Source of the DNA: Trachythela sp. YZ-2020
Lineage: Eukaryota > Cnidaria > Anthozoa > Malacalcyonacea > Clavulariidae
Length of the DNA stretch: 64,000 bases
Direction: 5' to 3'
Assembly (NCBI GenBank): GCA_016169945.1
Contig: JADLSH010000281.1
Span: forward strand, 248,001-312,000
Shown: positions 56,901 to 64,000 of the stretch, piece after piece
How positions within the stretch are numbered: the first letter of the stretch is position 1
How the letters are laid out: each line of letters starts with the position of its first letter
Notes under the pieces: generated by a model
Seen by the model: the letters and a program-made list of their open reading frames with translations, nothing else
What the model was told of the DNA's origin: nothing
Database searches by the model: none
Made by a program: the position numbers and the translations under genes

Positions 56901-59900
56901 CACGCCCCGTGTCACTTTTGACAATAGCCGAATTCATATTAGGGGTTAGACGGGAAACTCGTCTTAGACGGGAAACTCGTCTAATATGAATCCGGGGTCA
57001 GACGAGTTTCCCGTCTAACTTTCCCGTCCAACTTTCCCGGTCCAAACGGACGGGAAAGTTAGACGGGAATCCTATCTAGACGGGAAACTCGTCTTAAATC
57101 CGTCCCTAAATTCATATTCAGACGGGTTTTCACAGACGAGTTTCCCGTCTAAGACGAGTTTCCCGTCTAAGACGAGTTTCCCGTCCCTAATATGAATTCG
57201 GCTAATGAAAGTTCCACGTTTGGCGTGAGAAATGTCCACGTTTGTGCAAAATACAAGCATGTTTGTTCGCGTGTTTGCCACGTTTTAAGCAATTTTCCAT
57301 ATTTTCGAATGTTACGCTCGCAAAATTTAAGTTATTTTGCAAGATAGAATGAAAGATATAAGGATCATAAAGTAAGGATCAAAAACATATTCATACTTCG
57401 CCAAAAAATCGCAAAATCTAATATTTCAAGAGGTGTACGTTTTGTTAGCAAACGTTCATGTTTGAAAGTAAACAAACGCGTTAAAATCGTCAAACTTCAA
57501 GGTTGAACGCAAATGGTAATAATAGACCTTCGAAAAACAAATGTCATGAGAACTTGACAATCTTGGCACAAATACTGCTAGCTAATTCCATGCATGAGTC
57601 ATCTATTTACGTCAGCAATAAATACGCATACACTTCCCACGGCGAATTGTGAAATATTCTTTATCTGTAGGATCAAGGAGAGATTTTCCTGAAACATTAC
57701 TTGCATTTACTTGTAAATTATGGTGTAAATTATGTCTTCGCCGCAGAGTACTTCAGTGCTTCCATATTAACTTTCGTTTTCCTCAAAACTTATGGCTCTT
57801 TGAAACTTTGCACAATCCTTGGATCCCTAGTTATATTATATACTAAGTTTTAAGCAATAGATAAAATACAAGCGACCGATCTGTATGTAAATATGTCGTC
57901 AGATTAATGCTCATATGCCAATCAGATCGCTCGAAAACTCCTTTGCAATGCAAAATTTATACTATTATATGTTATTACATAACACATTTTAATATGTATT
58001 TTAGGTGAGATCATTAAAACTATGGCTGACAAGATTGGACAGGTATTATTGGACCTTATACAAAATGTGTTTCCTTGGGGTACGTGATTACTACCACCAG
58101 AGTGCTTCGCGAGTAGTTGCTATCTTTTTCTATTAAAGGTACGTTCACACACAGCGATTTGTCGGGCCGATTTCAGATGCACGTTAATGATGTTTGAAAA
58201 ATACGTGGCAAACGTCATCTGGCGACATCATCAACTGAAAATATTCGTCATTAACTTTCAGATAAACCTAAAATCGGCCCGACAAATCGCTGTGTGTGAA
58301 CGTACCTTAAGATACTCGCAAAGCATTCTGGTGGTAGTAGTCACGTACGGCGAGGAAACGTCATTGTGCATAAGGTCTATTATTAACATGATAATACCAG
58401 TTACCTAAATGTTCGTCATATACCGTAGGTTAAATATTTTCCGGGATTGGGCCAGATTCCTATTCGACTCGTGCAAGTGACGTGACACGTCGTAATACGT
58501 TTGGTTTCCACCACTTTGGGTGGTAAATTCCACCATTTCTTTCCATTGGACAAATTCAAGATAATTAAAATGAAATTCAACATGGCTGACATTAATCGCA
58601 CGCTAAATTTCCTAAATAACTCTAGTTCTAGACATGTTAAAACAACAAACTATACACCAAAATACTCCTTGTTGTTCAAGGATTCTAACCATATATAGCT
58701 TGTCTTAGCTATAACTCTCAGTTTTTCGCAAGATATAAGCGAAAACGGCACTTCGATGAAGTCCACGATAATGTCACCCAACATAGGGAATATTTAACAT
58801 ACATGACGTAATATTCTCGCGTGACTGCACGCACTTCAGTCCATTGAGCTAAATAGGATTGGAACGCTACCTCCATAGAAACTCGCCTAAGATCGCATGA
58901 AGCCACACGCGTGTTTATGTCGCGAGACTTTCCCGCGAGACCATTTCAGGAGTGAGCATGCCTTTTGGCTGAAAAAGGGCGGAGTGCATGTCAACGCTAG
59001 CAGGATTTACCTAAACAAAGAAGAAAAGTTCCTTTTTAGAGTTTCTGAAAGGTTCCATGGATATTTTTATATTGGTAGCGCGATAAAATTTTATTTTGCA
59101 TACAATTACAAAGTATGCATGATCGATAAAAAAACTGGCCTCAAGGCCGATCAAAATATTTTACAGTAAGTTTCTGATATTCTATATCATCTAAACTAGT
59201 AAAAAAGCAACAGTCTTTTCTACAATAACCGTTGTATGTTTTAGTTTTTGCAAATTTTAAGTCATGCTATGTAACCGGCAATTTTAGAAGGCAAATCGTG
59301 GATTTCACGAAGTGCCGTTTTCGTTTATATCTTGCGAAATACCGAGAGTTATAAGATAATATATACCTCTCTAGAATCCCTGACCAACGGTGAGTATTTT
59401 GGTGTATAGTTTGTTGCTTTAGCATGTCTAGAACTCGAGTTATTCAGGAAAGTTTGCGTACGTATTGATGTCAAAAATTGTCAGCCATGTTGAATTTGAT
59501 TTTAATTAGTTTGAATTTATCCAATGAAAATGGTGGAATTTGCCCCCCCAAAAAACCGGAAGCAACACAATTTCGAGTTGTGACGTCACTTGCACAAGCC
59601 GAATACAAAGAGTGCTTCCAGTTTTATTCTACCACTAGACCATTTATGCATCAGTCAAATCCAAGCGTGCCCATCCCCCCCGGGCCAACCCCCGGGAATT
59701 TGACAAATTTTGTAAAAATAGTGCTAATGCCCCACAGTGGGGATTACAAACAACTAAAAATGCGCATGGTGGGGCCACCCCATCCCGGGGAACCTTATTC
59801 CACTTTTGAAAGAGGATATTATTACAAAATATAAACATTTTAATGTTGGTACAAGGCAAAATAACTACATAGCAAATACTAGTAATTTTGTACACATGTA

Positions 59901-62900
59901 CTGTATGTGAAAAACCTATATCAAATTGGCATTGTGTCCATATGTTTTTGCATATGCTTTGTTAGGACTTAGGAGCAAAATAATGTGGAACATTGCAGCC
60001 AAACTCTTTGAGCTTTGGGTCTTTAGGATCAATCTACCTGAAAACTTCAACGAGAACTACGACGCTTCGAGCGGAGGCCCTTCGTCCGCTCCAGCTGATC
60101 ACTCTCATGGTCTCGGTCATTGAGATGCTCCCATTCTGACCTTCCAGACAAAGGGCCTCCGCTCGAAACGTCGTAGTTCTTCGTAGTTCAGGTAGATTGA
60201 TCCTAAAGACTCGAAGCTCGTGGTATAGACGATACCTACACTGGCACCACATAGCCAAAGTCTTTCTATTTGGCCCAATGGTTTTAAGGTTCAAAATATA
60301 AAATTGTCTAATGCCCTACCCCCGGGCTAACATTAGCTTTCAAATCCCCCACCCCAGGGAGGAGTCAAAGTGTCAAATGCCCCACGGTGGCCCGGGGGAT
60401 GGGACTTTTGAATTTGACTGATGCATTAAGAATTACTCAACAAGGAAGAGCTCTTTTCGAGCGGATAGTCAACGAGGCCGAGTTGCCTATATATGTATTA
60501 GTACAAACAATATTGAGAAAATCAAGTTTTTTGACGAAATGTGAAAGCATGCTCAAGTGTGCAAATCATTTCCTTTGACTTAAATTTCGTTTTATTCATG
60601 GCCAAAACGAGACCGTGAAAACATGGCTAAATATCAGCCATCCTCGCATTGACTCAAATTACTTATTCTAATAAATTTCCCTTTTGGCCATTCCCCCATT
60701 CTCTGCCTGGTCTATAAATGCTTTGAGATTTTCACTCAATGAACACTGGATATTTTCTCAGGTGAAGTACAACGTGAAATATGATAAAGGTCCGAAAGGT
60801 GTGTTATCGCTAAACCACATATGTCCCGAAGAACCAGCTGCAATGTGTGATCTGAGTGTAGGAAGCAGAGTTGCAGGTAAGTTTCTGCAGTTTTTCGTTA
60901 TTCTCAGGGAGAGTGCGGAGCATTTTTGCTCCCCCAGAAAATGTTGAAATCCCTATAGGCTAATGTTCCTAGCTGTTGTGTTTTGTGTGCAGCTTCTACG
61001 TCATCTGTTTCGAGCGTCTTTTTAAACTTTAGAGTATGTAATTGCAAACAATTCAGAGAGGATTTATGGAAATAGATTTTATAGTTTAGATATATGCATC
61101 ATGCTGTTAGAAAATTCGCTTCTGTTAGAAAATTCGCTTCAAAATATATATTAATTTAGGTTTAAGCTTTCTGCTGTCAAACACAATTCATCTCAATAAT
61201 CTTCGAGACCGGAAGGAAAGGAATAGAAAGGGGTCTACAGAAAACACAGCTGGAGGCAAATTTGTGTGTGTAATTTGAGTATAAAAACAGTTTACAATTC
61301 AAAATCTCGAACGTGTGGTGCCAGTGTATAGAGCGGGTCTTTTTTTTGTTCTTTTTTTTTCTTATTATTTAAAAGATTTACCCTAAGGTGGGTGTAACTA
61401 TAAAAGGACGCGAAGTCCCATACTAGATAGTACACCTGGTTTACAATACAATACAATTAAAATACATATAGGCTATATATACATATATATACTATATATT
61501 AACAAGTACAAACTGACATTACATTTACACGTCGACATTTGGGACATACAAGTTTGAACGTTCGAACATTATCGCCATCAAATACTTGATTTAGTCTTTC
61601 GACATAAAATGCTTTAAGTTGTTTCTTAAAGCTTGATAGTTTGTCATTAGTCTGAATAGTGCTAGGCAACGTATTCCAGAGGTGAACTATTCTATTGAAA
61701 TACGAATCTCGATAAAGTGATGTTTTACAATGCTGAGAATATAAAGCTAGACCAGATTTCCCTAAACGAGTACGAGTGTTACAATGTTGCATGAAGATAG
61801 TGATCTAGATTAATTAAAATTAGACCTAGTTTAGATTTAAAGTAAAAAACCAAATCTAAATATTCTAACCAATAATTCATCGGTAATAGCTTTAAATATA
61901 TTAAACGTTCTTTGTAGGAAAGATTTAATGTTTTACACATATATTTCGTTGCTCGTCTTTGTGTACCTTCCACCTGTATCAGCTGACCAATAGTTGACTG
62001 AGGAGCCCAGATTTGAGAACAATATGATAAATTCGATCTAATTAGTGTCAAATATAATAGTTTGAATCTACCTGAAAAATACAATAGGAACTTCGTGGAA
62101 CTTCCCCGCGAGTTTTAGTTTCAAGGAGAGTTTTTTGCAACTGATTGAAAGACAAGTTTAAGAAAGAAAAGTTTGATATAGAAAATATGTTATTTTCTTA
62201 TATGTACTGTTGATTGTTATGAAAATTGTTTTAGACTAGCTGTTGTCTGTCCGCTTAAAGGACATTGGCAACAAAAATTTTTATTGTCTCATTTGAAAGA
62301 ACGTCTAAAATTATCTAAAAAATCTTGTTACAAATTTTTCGTAACAAGCTTAACTCTTGAAATATTTTGACTGAAAGCAATGAGCTGTCCGCCATCTTGA
62401 ATTAATTCTTAACCTCATTAACTATCGTTTTAATGACGTCAGGAGTGGGGTTAGCCTTATAAAATTACTTTTAAGTTACTGAGTAACAATCAAAAGTTGT
62501 TTAAAACGTTTTTATTCAATTCTAAATTTGAAATAGCAACCAAAACTCGAGTTTCGGGCTCATATTGATCACTGGCTGTCACGATAAAAAACTAGCGTGA
62601 CCCCACTTGTGACGTAACATGCATATCCTCAATAATCCAAGATGGTGGACAGCTCATTGCTTTCAGTCAAAATATTTCAAGAACCAAGCAAGATATGTAA
62701 AATCAGTAACAACATTTTACAAAGTAGTATTTTATTAAAGAAATGATTGGGACCTGAGATATGTGTCCGCTTGAGAGAGGTGCCCGTTAATAGAGGTTCG
62801 ACTGTACTACTGTAGTGAGTTCGAGATAGCCGTGAAGGAATAGAATAAGGCAATAAATCATACCATTAAACAGTCAGTATATGAAAAAAAAATCCATCCT

Positions 62901-64000
62901 GTATGGCCTCAGTAATTGCGTGGTTGAAATCTTAGAAAGCAACGCAGCCCGCATGGCCTCATTAGCCATTGACGGAAAATCACTAAGAGGCTGGCTCTGC
63001 GGTATATAAGCAGGACGTACATCTTGATAACTGGGATCATATGAACAGGCTTTTATAAGTGTTCTTGGAGAAAAGAGAATTTTTTTATTACAAGCCCAGA
63101 TCGATAGCCCAACCCCTTAAAACCGCCTGGGGTTGGGCTATCGATCTGGGGTTGCAATAATAAGATATATAGCAAAGATATATGCCCTTTGGACTCTAGA
63201 ATATGTACATAATTACGCGCGAATTTTTACACTGAAATGGCGACCAAAAAGCAAGTGTTCAAATAAAGGCGAATTCTAACCCAACTGTTTAGATCTTTTT
63301 TAAAATTTGACTAGTATGATCATTTCTTAATCTTAACCAAGATTTGTGTATATAACACAGTTTTAAAAGCCTTTGAAAACGGGGCTTCGGTGGCGCAGTC
63401 GTCAGAGCAAGCGCCTTTGACCTCTGAGTCTTGAGTTCGATTCTCACTGAGGACTTTACTCATCACACTCATGTAAAAAGAGTAAGTGCTCTGCCGAAAG
63501 TCGTGGGTTTCTCCGGGCACTCCGGTTTCCTCCCACAGGGAAAGTTGACTGGGTGGGTTTGGATATACAGATTAGGAAAGTAATATCACAATTGTTGTAA
63601 AAATAAATAATGTAGGCTAAGTACATAACATAGGTAAGCGAGATGCTTGATGTAATCGGTATAATGTATCATGTATCATGTAACAAAAACGCTGACGTCA
63701 GCAATAATGTATTAAACTCCGTATAACTCAAGGAGAAATAATTGCATCGACTCAACACTCGTAATAACAATCTAGGAAACATGTGAGACAATCAGCTTTG
63801 TAGCTTTAGTAGTTTAGATTTTAGAATTTTGTCACATGATAGTGAAAACGACCCGTACTTGAGATATTTCAATATATAACTTACATCCTATCAATGTTAC
63901 AGCTCTTTATGGGAATTTAAATATCTGGTACGCTGGTATTGTTGCTGAGATGGCTTGTCCAGGAAACAAAAGTCGATTGTTAGTATTCTTTGATGATGGC
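38889..64000 (+). CDS. SETDB1: SETDB1 histone H3K9 methyltransferase, 5' part (gene span, runs off window)
   Basis: SETDB1 (eggless) trimethylates histone H3 Lys9 in the nucleus and silences transposons and genes with KAP1/HP1-type partners and ATF7IP. Eleven coding exons join with correct phase at every junction: 95, 41, 79, 105, 272, 67, 240, 80, 38, 115 and at least 98 nt, giving 410 codons to the window end. The N terminus GINLIELQNIIDAEFEK (residues about 7-23) parallels the GISMEELRHFIDEELEK helix of vertebrate SETDB1. Residues about 121-130 (TPIVIDDEEE) form a hydrophobic-acidic SUMO-interaction-like motif. A Ser/Glu-rich linker follows. From about 308, DFKIGTRVLGKRSSDIWFPG and VKYNVKYDKGPKG form tudor 1. 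SVGSRVAALYGN, NIWYAGIVAE and LLVFFDDG form most of tudor 2. Tudor 3, MBD, pre-SET, SET and post-SET should lie beyond 64000. The start is the first ATG in the frame with N-terminal homology; shorter uORFs precede it. Confidence 0.93.
40297..40337 (+). CDS. SETDB1: SETDB1 exon 2
   Basis: A 41-nt microexon between TTTTAG and GTAGTA. It encodes LTNGFVNRLEAVS in the frame carried from exon 1. Short, but both phases fit. Confidence 0.75.
40490..40976 (+). mobile_element. Two tandem tRNA-derived SINE copies (family S-b)
   Basis: Copy 1 (about 40490-40710) lacks the A box. Copy 2 (about 40711-40976) has TGTAGCTCAGTTGGTTAGAG (A box) and GGTTCAATTCC (B box), then CCAGATGGCCTAAGGTTGCA. Both end in CACAAACACCATCAACTAT and a CCCATCAAA[C/T][A/G]AGATGC tail. 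Other copies are at 43798-43925 (-), 44962-45540 (+) and 46268-46800 (+). Confidence 0.85.
40978..42445. repeat. Inverted pair of tandem arrays (AACCCATTA units) around a hAT MITE
   Basis: Units of about 110-140 bp containing ACTGGCAGTACCCTACCACT, AGACAGAGTAAAATACTAAA and AACAAGAGACACTGGCAGAT occur twice in one orientation (40978-41205) and three times in the other (42058-42445). Together they make a foldback of about 1.4 kb in SETDB1 intron 2, with the MITE at 41278-41585 inside. Confidence 0.82.
41278..41585. mobile_element. hAT-type MITE with 8-bp TSD (GTTGTATC)
   Basis: A 308-bp element, CAGGGATGGATCCAGC to GTAAATCCATCCCTG, with perfect duplications GTTGTATC at 41270-41277 and 41586-41593. 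Same family as 4494-4815. Confidence 0.9.
42510..42588 (+). CDS. SETDB1: SETDB1 exon 3
   Basis: 79 nt after TTGTTTAG. It encodes KQQELKSLLESLDVQIKNVE, a helical, coiled-coil-like segment. It ends AAAAA at a donor followed by a long array of donor-like tetranucleotide repeats. Confidence 0.82.
42589..42650 (+). repeat. GTAA/GTGA tetranucleotide array at the SETDB1 exon 3 donor
   Basis: The donor of exon 3 is immediately followed by (GTAA)4 and about eight GTGA units, then GTATGTATGT. Each repeat offers GTAAGT or GTGAGT, a consensus 5' splice site. Confidence 0.85.
43470..43790 (+). pseudogene. LINE 3' fragment
   Basis: Encodes RSFKYNGAFIWNNLPNDANT then SFKRLIRF, the conserved C-terminal LINE tail (F-x-Y-x-G-A-x-x-W-N-x-L-P). 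A 3' UTR with GTGTTGAAATAAAATTTATG follows. In SETDB1 intron 3. Confidence 0.75.
43798..43925 (-). mobile_element. SINE 3' part, family S-b, minus strand
   Basis: Reverse complement of the SINE 3' region at 45076-45505 (GATGGATATTTCGAGTGGAA, TTAGACCTGAACGGGAACGT). It provides the uninterrupted sequence (ATATTGTATATA) at the point where the plus copy carries a MITE. Confidence 0.8.
44962..45540 (+). mobile_element. SINE family S-b, interrupted by a foldback MITE
   Basis: Head CTCTGTAGCTCAGTGGTCAG, B-box-like CAGCTTCAATTCCTG, then GACGTTCCCGTTCAGGTCTA. The insertion 45106-45455 follows, then the SINE resumes with TATATATTATTCCACTCGAA and a GAGTGAGATGCAGAAAAAAA tail. Confidence 0.82.
45106..45455. 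mobile_element. Foldback MITE inside the SINE
   Basis: The arms GAGAACTTAAG[C]ATGTAGGACGGCAACGCGACGA-type and its complement (ends G[A/G]GAACTTAAG) pair over about 45 bp. TA flanks both sides. The SINE copy at 43798-43925 shows the unoccupied state. Confidence 0.82.
45847..45951 (+). CDS. SETDB1: SETDB1 exon 4
   Basis: 105 nt after CAATTTAG, encoding SNDVSGLSSLDEIVQRFSTS and SSEIAR, to the donor GTACTG. Confidence 0.8.
46268..46800 (+). mobile_element. SINE family S-b, interrupted by a hAT MITE
   Basis: Head TCTGTAGCTCAGTTGGTTGA up to GCTGTACCTTAATC. After the MITE it resumes GCAGGACCGCATGTTCGATT and CTGCCAGAGGGCCTAAAGTT. The break falls in the anticodon-like part of the tRNA-derived head. 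Confidence 0.87.
46387..46741. mobile_element. hAT-type MITE in a SINE, 8-bp TSD (CCTTAATC)
   Basis: A 355-bp element, CATAGGCGGATTTTCTGGGG to GAAAATCTGCCTATG, with perfect CCTTAATC duplications at 46379-46386 and 46742-46749. Interior rich in C/G runs. Confidence 0.9.
46806..47150. repeat. Foldback with AATTTCGGATGT arms
   Basis: TATAATTTCGGATGTCA at the left and ACATCCGAAATTATCA at the right are inverted. Inner AT-rich parts (ATATATTGCATTG and CAATGTATAAAA) also pair. SETDB1 intron 4. Confidence 0.65.
47285..47840 (+). repeat. SINE-like sequence with internal transposon fragment
   Basis: GGTGGCAGATGCGGTTAGCG resembles a SINE A box. 47745-47790 (TTTTCGCCGGGTACTCCGGT) matches the body of the SINE at 28284. 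Between them lies a CCCCCGGATCCCCTACAGGG fragment of transposon character. Boundaries uncertain. Confidence 0.5.
47955..48226 (+). CDS. SETDB1: SETDB1 exon 5 (SUMO-interaction-like motif)
   Basis: 272 nt after TTACATAG. It encodes GKDTPIVIDDEEETKHVVEQ, then a Glu/Ser-rich disordered region with LILEQSPTVEQSNDV. Its position matches the EIIEIPDEDDD motif of the vertebrate protein. Donor GTTCGG at 48227, weak at position +3. Confidence 0.82.
49213..49503 (-). mobile_element. tRNA-derived SINE, minus strand
   Basis: On the minus strand: TCGGTGGCGCAATCGTCAGA (A box), GTGGGTTCGAGTCC (B box), then CAACGCTCTGCCGAAAGTCG as in the 28284 and 63381 copies. Its 3' part instead carries CTTAGCTCTCAGCTGCAAGT, related to 42660-42730. 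Confidence 0.82.
49877..50015. mobile_element. TTAA-flanked foldback MITE, 139 bp
   Basis: GGCTCTTTTCCACTC at the left and GAGTGGAAAAGAGCC at the right, with arms meeting at CAACTCGC[T/A]G[C]GAG-type sequence. TTAA at 49873-49876 and 50016-50019. Same size and target as 26020-26159, different sequence. Confidence 0.88.
50059..50237. mobile_element. TA-flanked foldback MITE (CAGGRTGT family)
   Basis: CAGGATGTCTAAAAAAACCG and its near-complement CGGTTTTTTGAGACACCCTG bound 179 bp, with TA on both sides. The inner arms share CTACCCTTAGAAATTAGAGG. Confidence 0.88.
50290..50470. mobile_element. TA-flanked foldback MITE (CAGGGTGT family)
   Basis: CAGGGTGTATAAGAGAAAGG and ATACACCCTG bound 181 bp. 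TA on the left (50288-50289), CA on the right. Only about 50 bp from the previous member of the family. Confidence 0.83.
50988..51054 (+). CDS. SETDB1: SETDB1 exon 6
   Basis: 67 nt between CCTGTAG and GTATGT. It encodes GSSMVARPELGPKSTSGEVA, a disordered linker. Both phases fit. Confidence 0.75.
51982..52340 (+). pseudogene. Penelope-like element, N-terminal RT fragment
   Basis: One frame reads LSKGLKFVPNPGSFDFF and onward through KSYFRRLRLQ. After 52260 it reads IVIKPAGKGGAL and, shifted, ADLYRNEAHRQLS. The order LSxGLKFxPxP, then FxRRLRL, then the I-K-P-A-(D)-K-G-x-A motif and the L-Y-x-x-E segment is characteristic of Penelope-like retroelement proteins upstream of the RT palm. Frameshifts and a stop at about 52199 disable it. 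SETDB1 intron 6. Confidence 0.78.
52448..53010 (+). pseudogene. Two LINE C-terminal tails with 3' UTRs
   Basis: First tail: NFLKSSIAYNEAVLWNSLPI and KIFKYNL, stop at about 52560. Second tail: TFRNLLKRRYSNIVSSIYDV then DMACTWSLVRDCPCHRA and stop at about 52787, a different LINE family. Its 3' UTR ends in CCTAATAAAGATAAAGATAA and an ATA-rich microsatellite at about 52990-53010. Confidence 0.72.
53209..53448 (+). CDS. SETDB1: SETDB1 exon 7
   Basis: 240 nt after TACCATAG. A Ser/Thr/Glu-rich linker (ESDISTETASSPFTDLSQ) followed by a predicted helix with NLLKELDRKLEIPEL. Donor GTTGGT at 53449. Confidence 0.8.
53686..53861. repeat. Foldback with TTTTCCGTGCAGGATT arms
   Basis: ATTACCCAATAGTTTTCCGT at the left and its near-complement ACGGAAAACCATTCGGTAAT at the right. 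Inner arms pair at GACTTTCTGAAAG/CTTTCAGAAAGTC. Directly before the next element. Confidence 0.78.
53874..54441. mobile_element. TA-flanked foldback element, GAGACCTTTAGAT ends
   Basis: The ends GAGACCTTTAGATCGAGGTT and its near-complement bound 568 bp, with TA on both sides (53872-53873, 54442-54443). The right part holds a 2.5-unit tandem repeat of about 36 bp (AACTTCAAATCTAAGTCGAA), 54285-54368. Confidence 0.83.
54636..54715 (+). CDS. SETDB1: SETDB1 exon 8 (tudor 1 start)
   Basis: 80 nt after CTTTCAG. It encodes RPHSPSDFKIGTRVLGKRSS and DIWFPG, matching the first strands of tudor 1. Donor GTATGA. Confidence 0.9.
54716..56828 (+). other. SETDB1 intron 8, proximal part
   Basis: AT-rich intron with a (TCAG)n run at about 55918-55935 and short inverted motifs near 55867-55892 (CAAAGTTTC/GAAACTTTG). 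No exon or named repeat recognised. Confidence 0.4.
56829..57505. mobile_element. Outer foldback element hosting a nested MITE
   Basis: Left TTAACCTTGAAGCTTGACGA then GCGTTTGTTTACTTTTCAAA; right TTTGAAAGTAAACAAACGCG then TCGTCAAACTTCAAGGTTGA. The arms are about 60 bp each and enclose the element at 56927-57202. Confidence 0.8.
56927..57202. mobile_element. Nested TA-flanked MITE with internal GACGGGAAACTCGTCT repeats
   Basis: The ends GCCGAATTCATATTAGGG and its complement bound 276 bp, with TA at 56925-56926 and 57203-57204. The interior is a cluster of short palindromic units AGACGGGAAACTCGTCT in both orientations. Confidence 0.85.
58005..58042 (+). CDS. SETDB1: SETDB1 exon 9 (tudor 1)
   Basis: A 38-nt microexon after TATTTTAG encoding GEIIKTMADKIGQ. 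It fits the KGTLIAIQTVGPGK segment between the first tudor strands; exit phase 0. Confidence 0.85.
58079..58349. mobile_element. Outer foldback hosting a TTAA MITE
   Basis: GTACGTGATTACTACCACCA at the left and TGGTGGTAGTAGTCACGTAC at the right. The TTAA element 58137-58306 sits near its centre. It starts about 37 bp after the SETDB1 exon 9 donor. Confidence 0.8.
58137..58306. mobile_element. TTAA-flanked foldback MITE (same family as 21477)
   Basis: AGGTACGTTCACACACAGCG at the left, CGCTGTGTGTGAACGTACC at the right, with TTAA at 58133-58136 and 58307-58310. The interior (ATTTGTCGGGCCGATTT) matches the 21477-21643 copy in inverse orientation. Confidence 0.88.
58430..59600. repeat. Inverted pair of R1 repeats
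   Basis: R1 copy 2 (58430-58770, minus) and copy 3 (59290-59600, plus) share ATCTTGCGAAATACCGAGAG-type, TAGAACTCGAGTTATT-type and GTTGTGACGTCACTTGCACA-type sequence with 28715-29010. They flank about 520 bp without a recognised gene. Confidence 0.75.
59646..60427. mobile_element. Foldback element with TGCATCAGTCAAAT ends and CCCGGG-rich arms
   Basis: Left TGCATCAGTCAAATCC then CCCATCCCCCCCGGGCCA. Right CCCGGGGGATGGGAC then AATTTGACTGATGCA. It encloses another foldback at 60010-60215 (GGCGGAGGCCC-type: TCGAGCGGAGGCCCTTCGTC and AAAGGGCCTCCGCTCGAAAC), whose right arm matches a fragment at 11415-11535. Confidence 0.8.
60762..60876 (+). CDS. SETDB1: SETDB1 exon 10 (tudor 1 end, tudor 2 start)
   Basis: 115 nt after TTCTCAG. 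It encodes VKYNVKYDKGPKGVLSLNHI and DLSVGSRVA, matching KYKVKFD...LLSGNHIA and LYVGSRVVA of SETDB1. Donor GTAAGT. Confidence 0.93.
61499..62090 (-). pseudogene. LINE RT C-terminal fragment, frameshifted
   Basis: Minus strand: LTLIRSNLSYCSQIWAPQST then EGTQRRATKYMC, followed one frame over (about 61790) by RDSYFNRIVHLWNTLPSTIQ and a terminal CPKC pair. This is the standard order thumb, R-x-Q-R-R-A-T-K, then W-N-x-L-P of LINE proteins. SETDB1 intron 10. Confidence 0.8.
62356..62691. repeat. Foldback with GCAATGAGCTGTCCGCCATC arms
   Basis: CTTGAAATATTTTGACTGAA at the left pairs with TTCAGTCAAAATATTTCAAG at the right. The arms are about 45 bp and include GCCATCTTGA/CCAAGATGG. No target duplication seen. 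Confidence 0.78.
63095..63150. repeat. Perfect 22-bp hairpin
   Basis: Arms 63095-63116 and 63129-63150 are perfect inverted repeats (core GATCGATAGCCC...GGGCTATCGATC) with a 12-nt loop. Pairing continues imperfectly for about 10 bp outward (TATTACAAG and GTTGCAATAA). It lies in SETDB1 intron 10. Confidence 0.85.
63381..63610 (+). mobile_element. tRNA-derived SINE (uninterrupted copy)
   Basis: GGGGCTTCGGTGGCGCAGTC, GAGTTCGATTCTC, AGTGCTCTGCCGAAAGTCGT, GGGCACTCCGGTTTCCTCCC. Same family as 28284-28570 but without the 67-bp insertion. Ends in GATTAGGAAAGTAATATCAC. Confidence 0.87.
63690..63880 (+). repeat. Dispersed repeat (third copy)
   Basis: GCTGACGTCAGCAATAATGT, GAGAAATAATTGCATCGACT and TTTTAGAATTTTGTCACATG match the repeats at 16870-17900 and 27240-27570. 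It ends about 20 bp before the SETDB1 exon 11 acceptor. Confidence 0.65.
63903..64000 (+). CDS. SETDB1: SETDB1 exon 11 (tudor 2, truncated by window)
   Basis: Begins after GTTACAG and runs off the window. It encodes ALYGNLNIWYAGIVAE and RLLVFFDDG, matching the aromatic-cage region WLYAGIVAE...FLIFFDDG. Confidence 0.93.

Noticed and set aside
58897..59169. 90-codon frame as a gene
   Set aside because: No recognised domain, no splice or promoter context, and it lies between inverted R1 repeats inside a SETDB1 intron.

Overview
The window reads as animal nuclear DNA: split genes with GT-AG introns, tRNA-derived SINEs, several LINE lineages, a Penelope-like fragment, a DIRS-order element and dozens of foldback DNA transposons (MITEs). 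The repeat mix and the protein sequences suggest a non-bilaterian metazoan, most likely a cnidarian. That assignment is inference; nothing in the window names the species. No bacterial operon, CRISPR array or functional rRNA/tRNA gene was seen.

Layout. 1-3312: a 9-bp minisatellite and three broken LINE pieces. 3313-8297: intergenic DNA with a segmental tandem duplication carrying a hAT-type MITE. 8298-21445 (+): a patatin-like phospholipase gene of the PNPLA2 (ATGL) group. Six coding exons can be read and one linking exon is unresolved. 21446-29060: intergenic, mostly foldback elements and one SINE that itself contains a 67-bp insertion. 29061-37010: a block of about 7.95 kb bounded by matching inverted termini. 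It contains a 1.5-kb minisatellite and a decayed DIRS/Ngaro-like retroelement with gag zinc knuckle, RT-RNase H and zinc ribbon plus tyrosine recombinase. 38611-38820: a promoter region with RFX-, NRF1- and YY1-like sites. 38889-64000 (+): the 5' part of a SETDB1 (histone H3K9 methyltransferase) gene. Eleven coding exons join in frame into 410 codons, running from the N-terminal helical region through a SUMO-interaction-like motif into the first two tudor folds. The gene leaves the window before the third tudor, MBD, pre-SET and SET domains.

How it fits together. The two host genes act separately: one in lipid-droplet triglyceride breakdown, the other in heterochromatin and transposon silencing. 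Most remaining DNA is transposon-derived. Several insertions are datable relative to each other because target-site duplications (8 bp hAT, 9 bp, TTAA, TA) or empty sites are preserved, including a hAT MITE inside a SINE, a micro-MITE inside a SINE, and foldback elements nested in foldback elements inside the introns of SETDB1.
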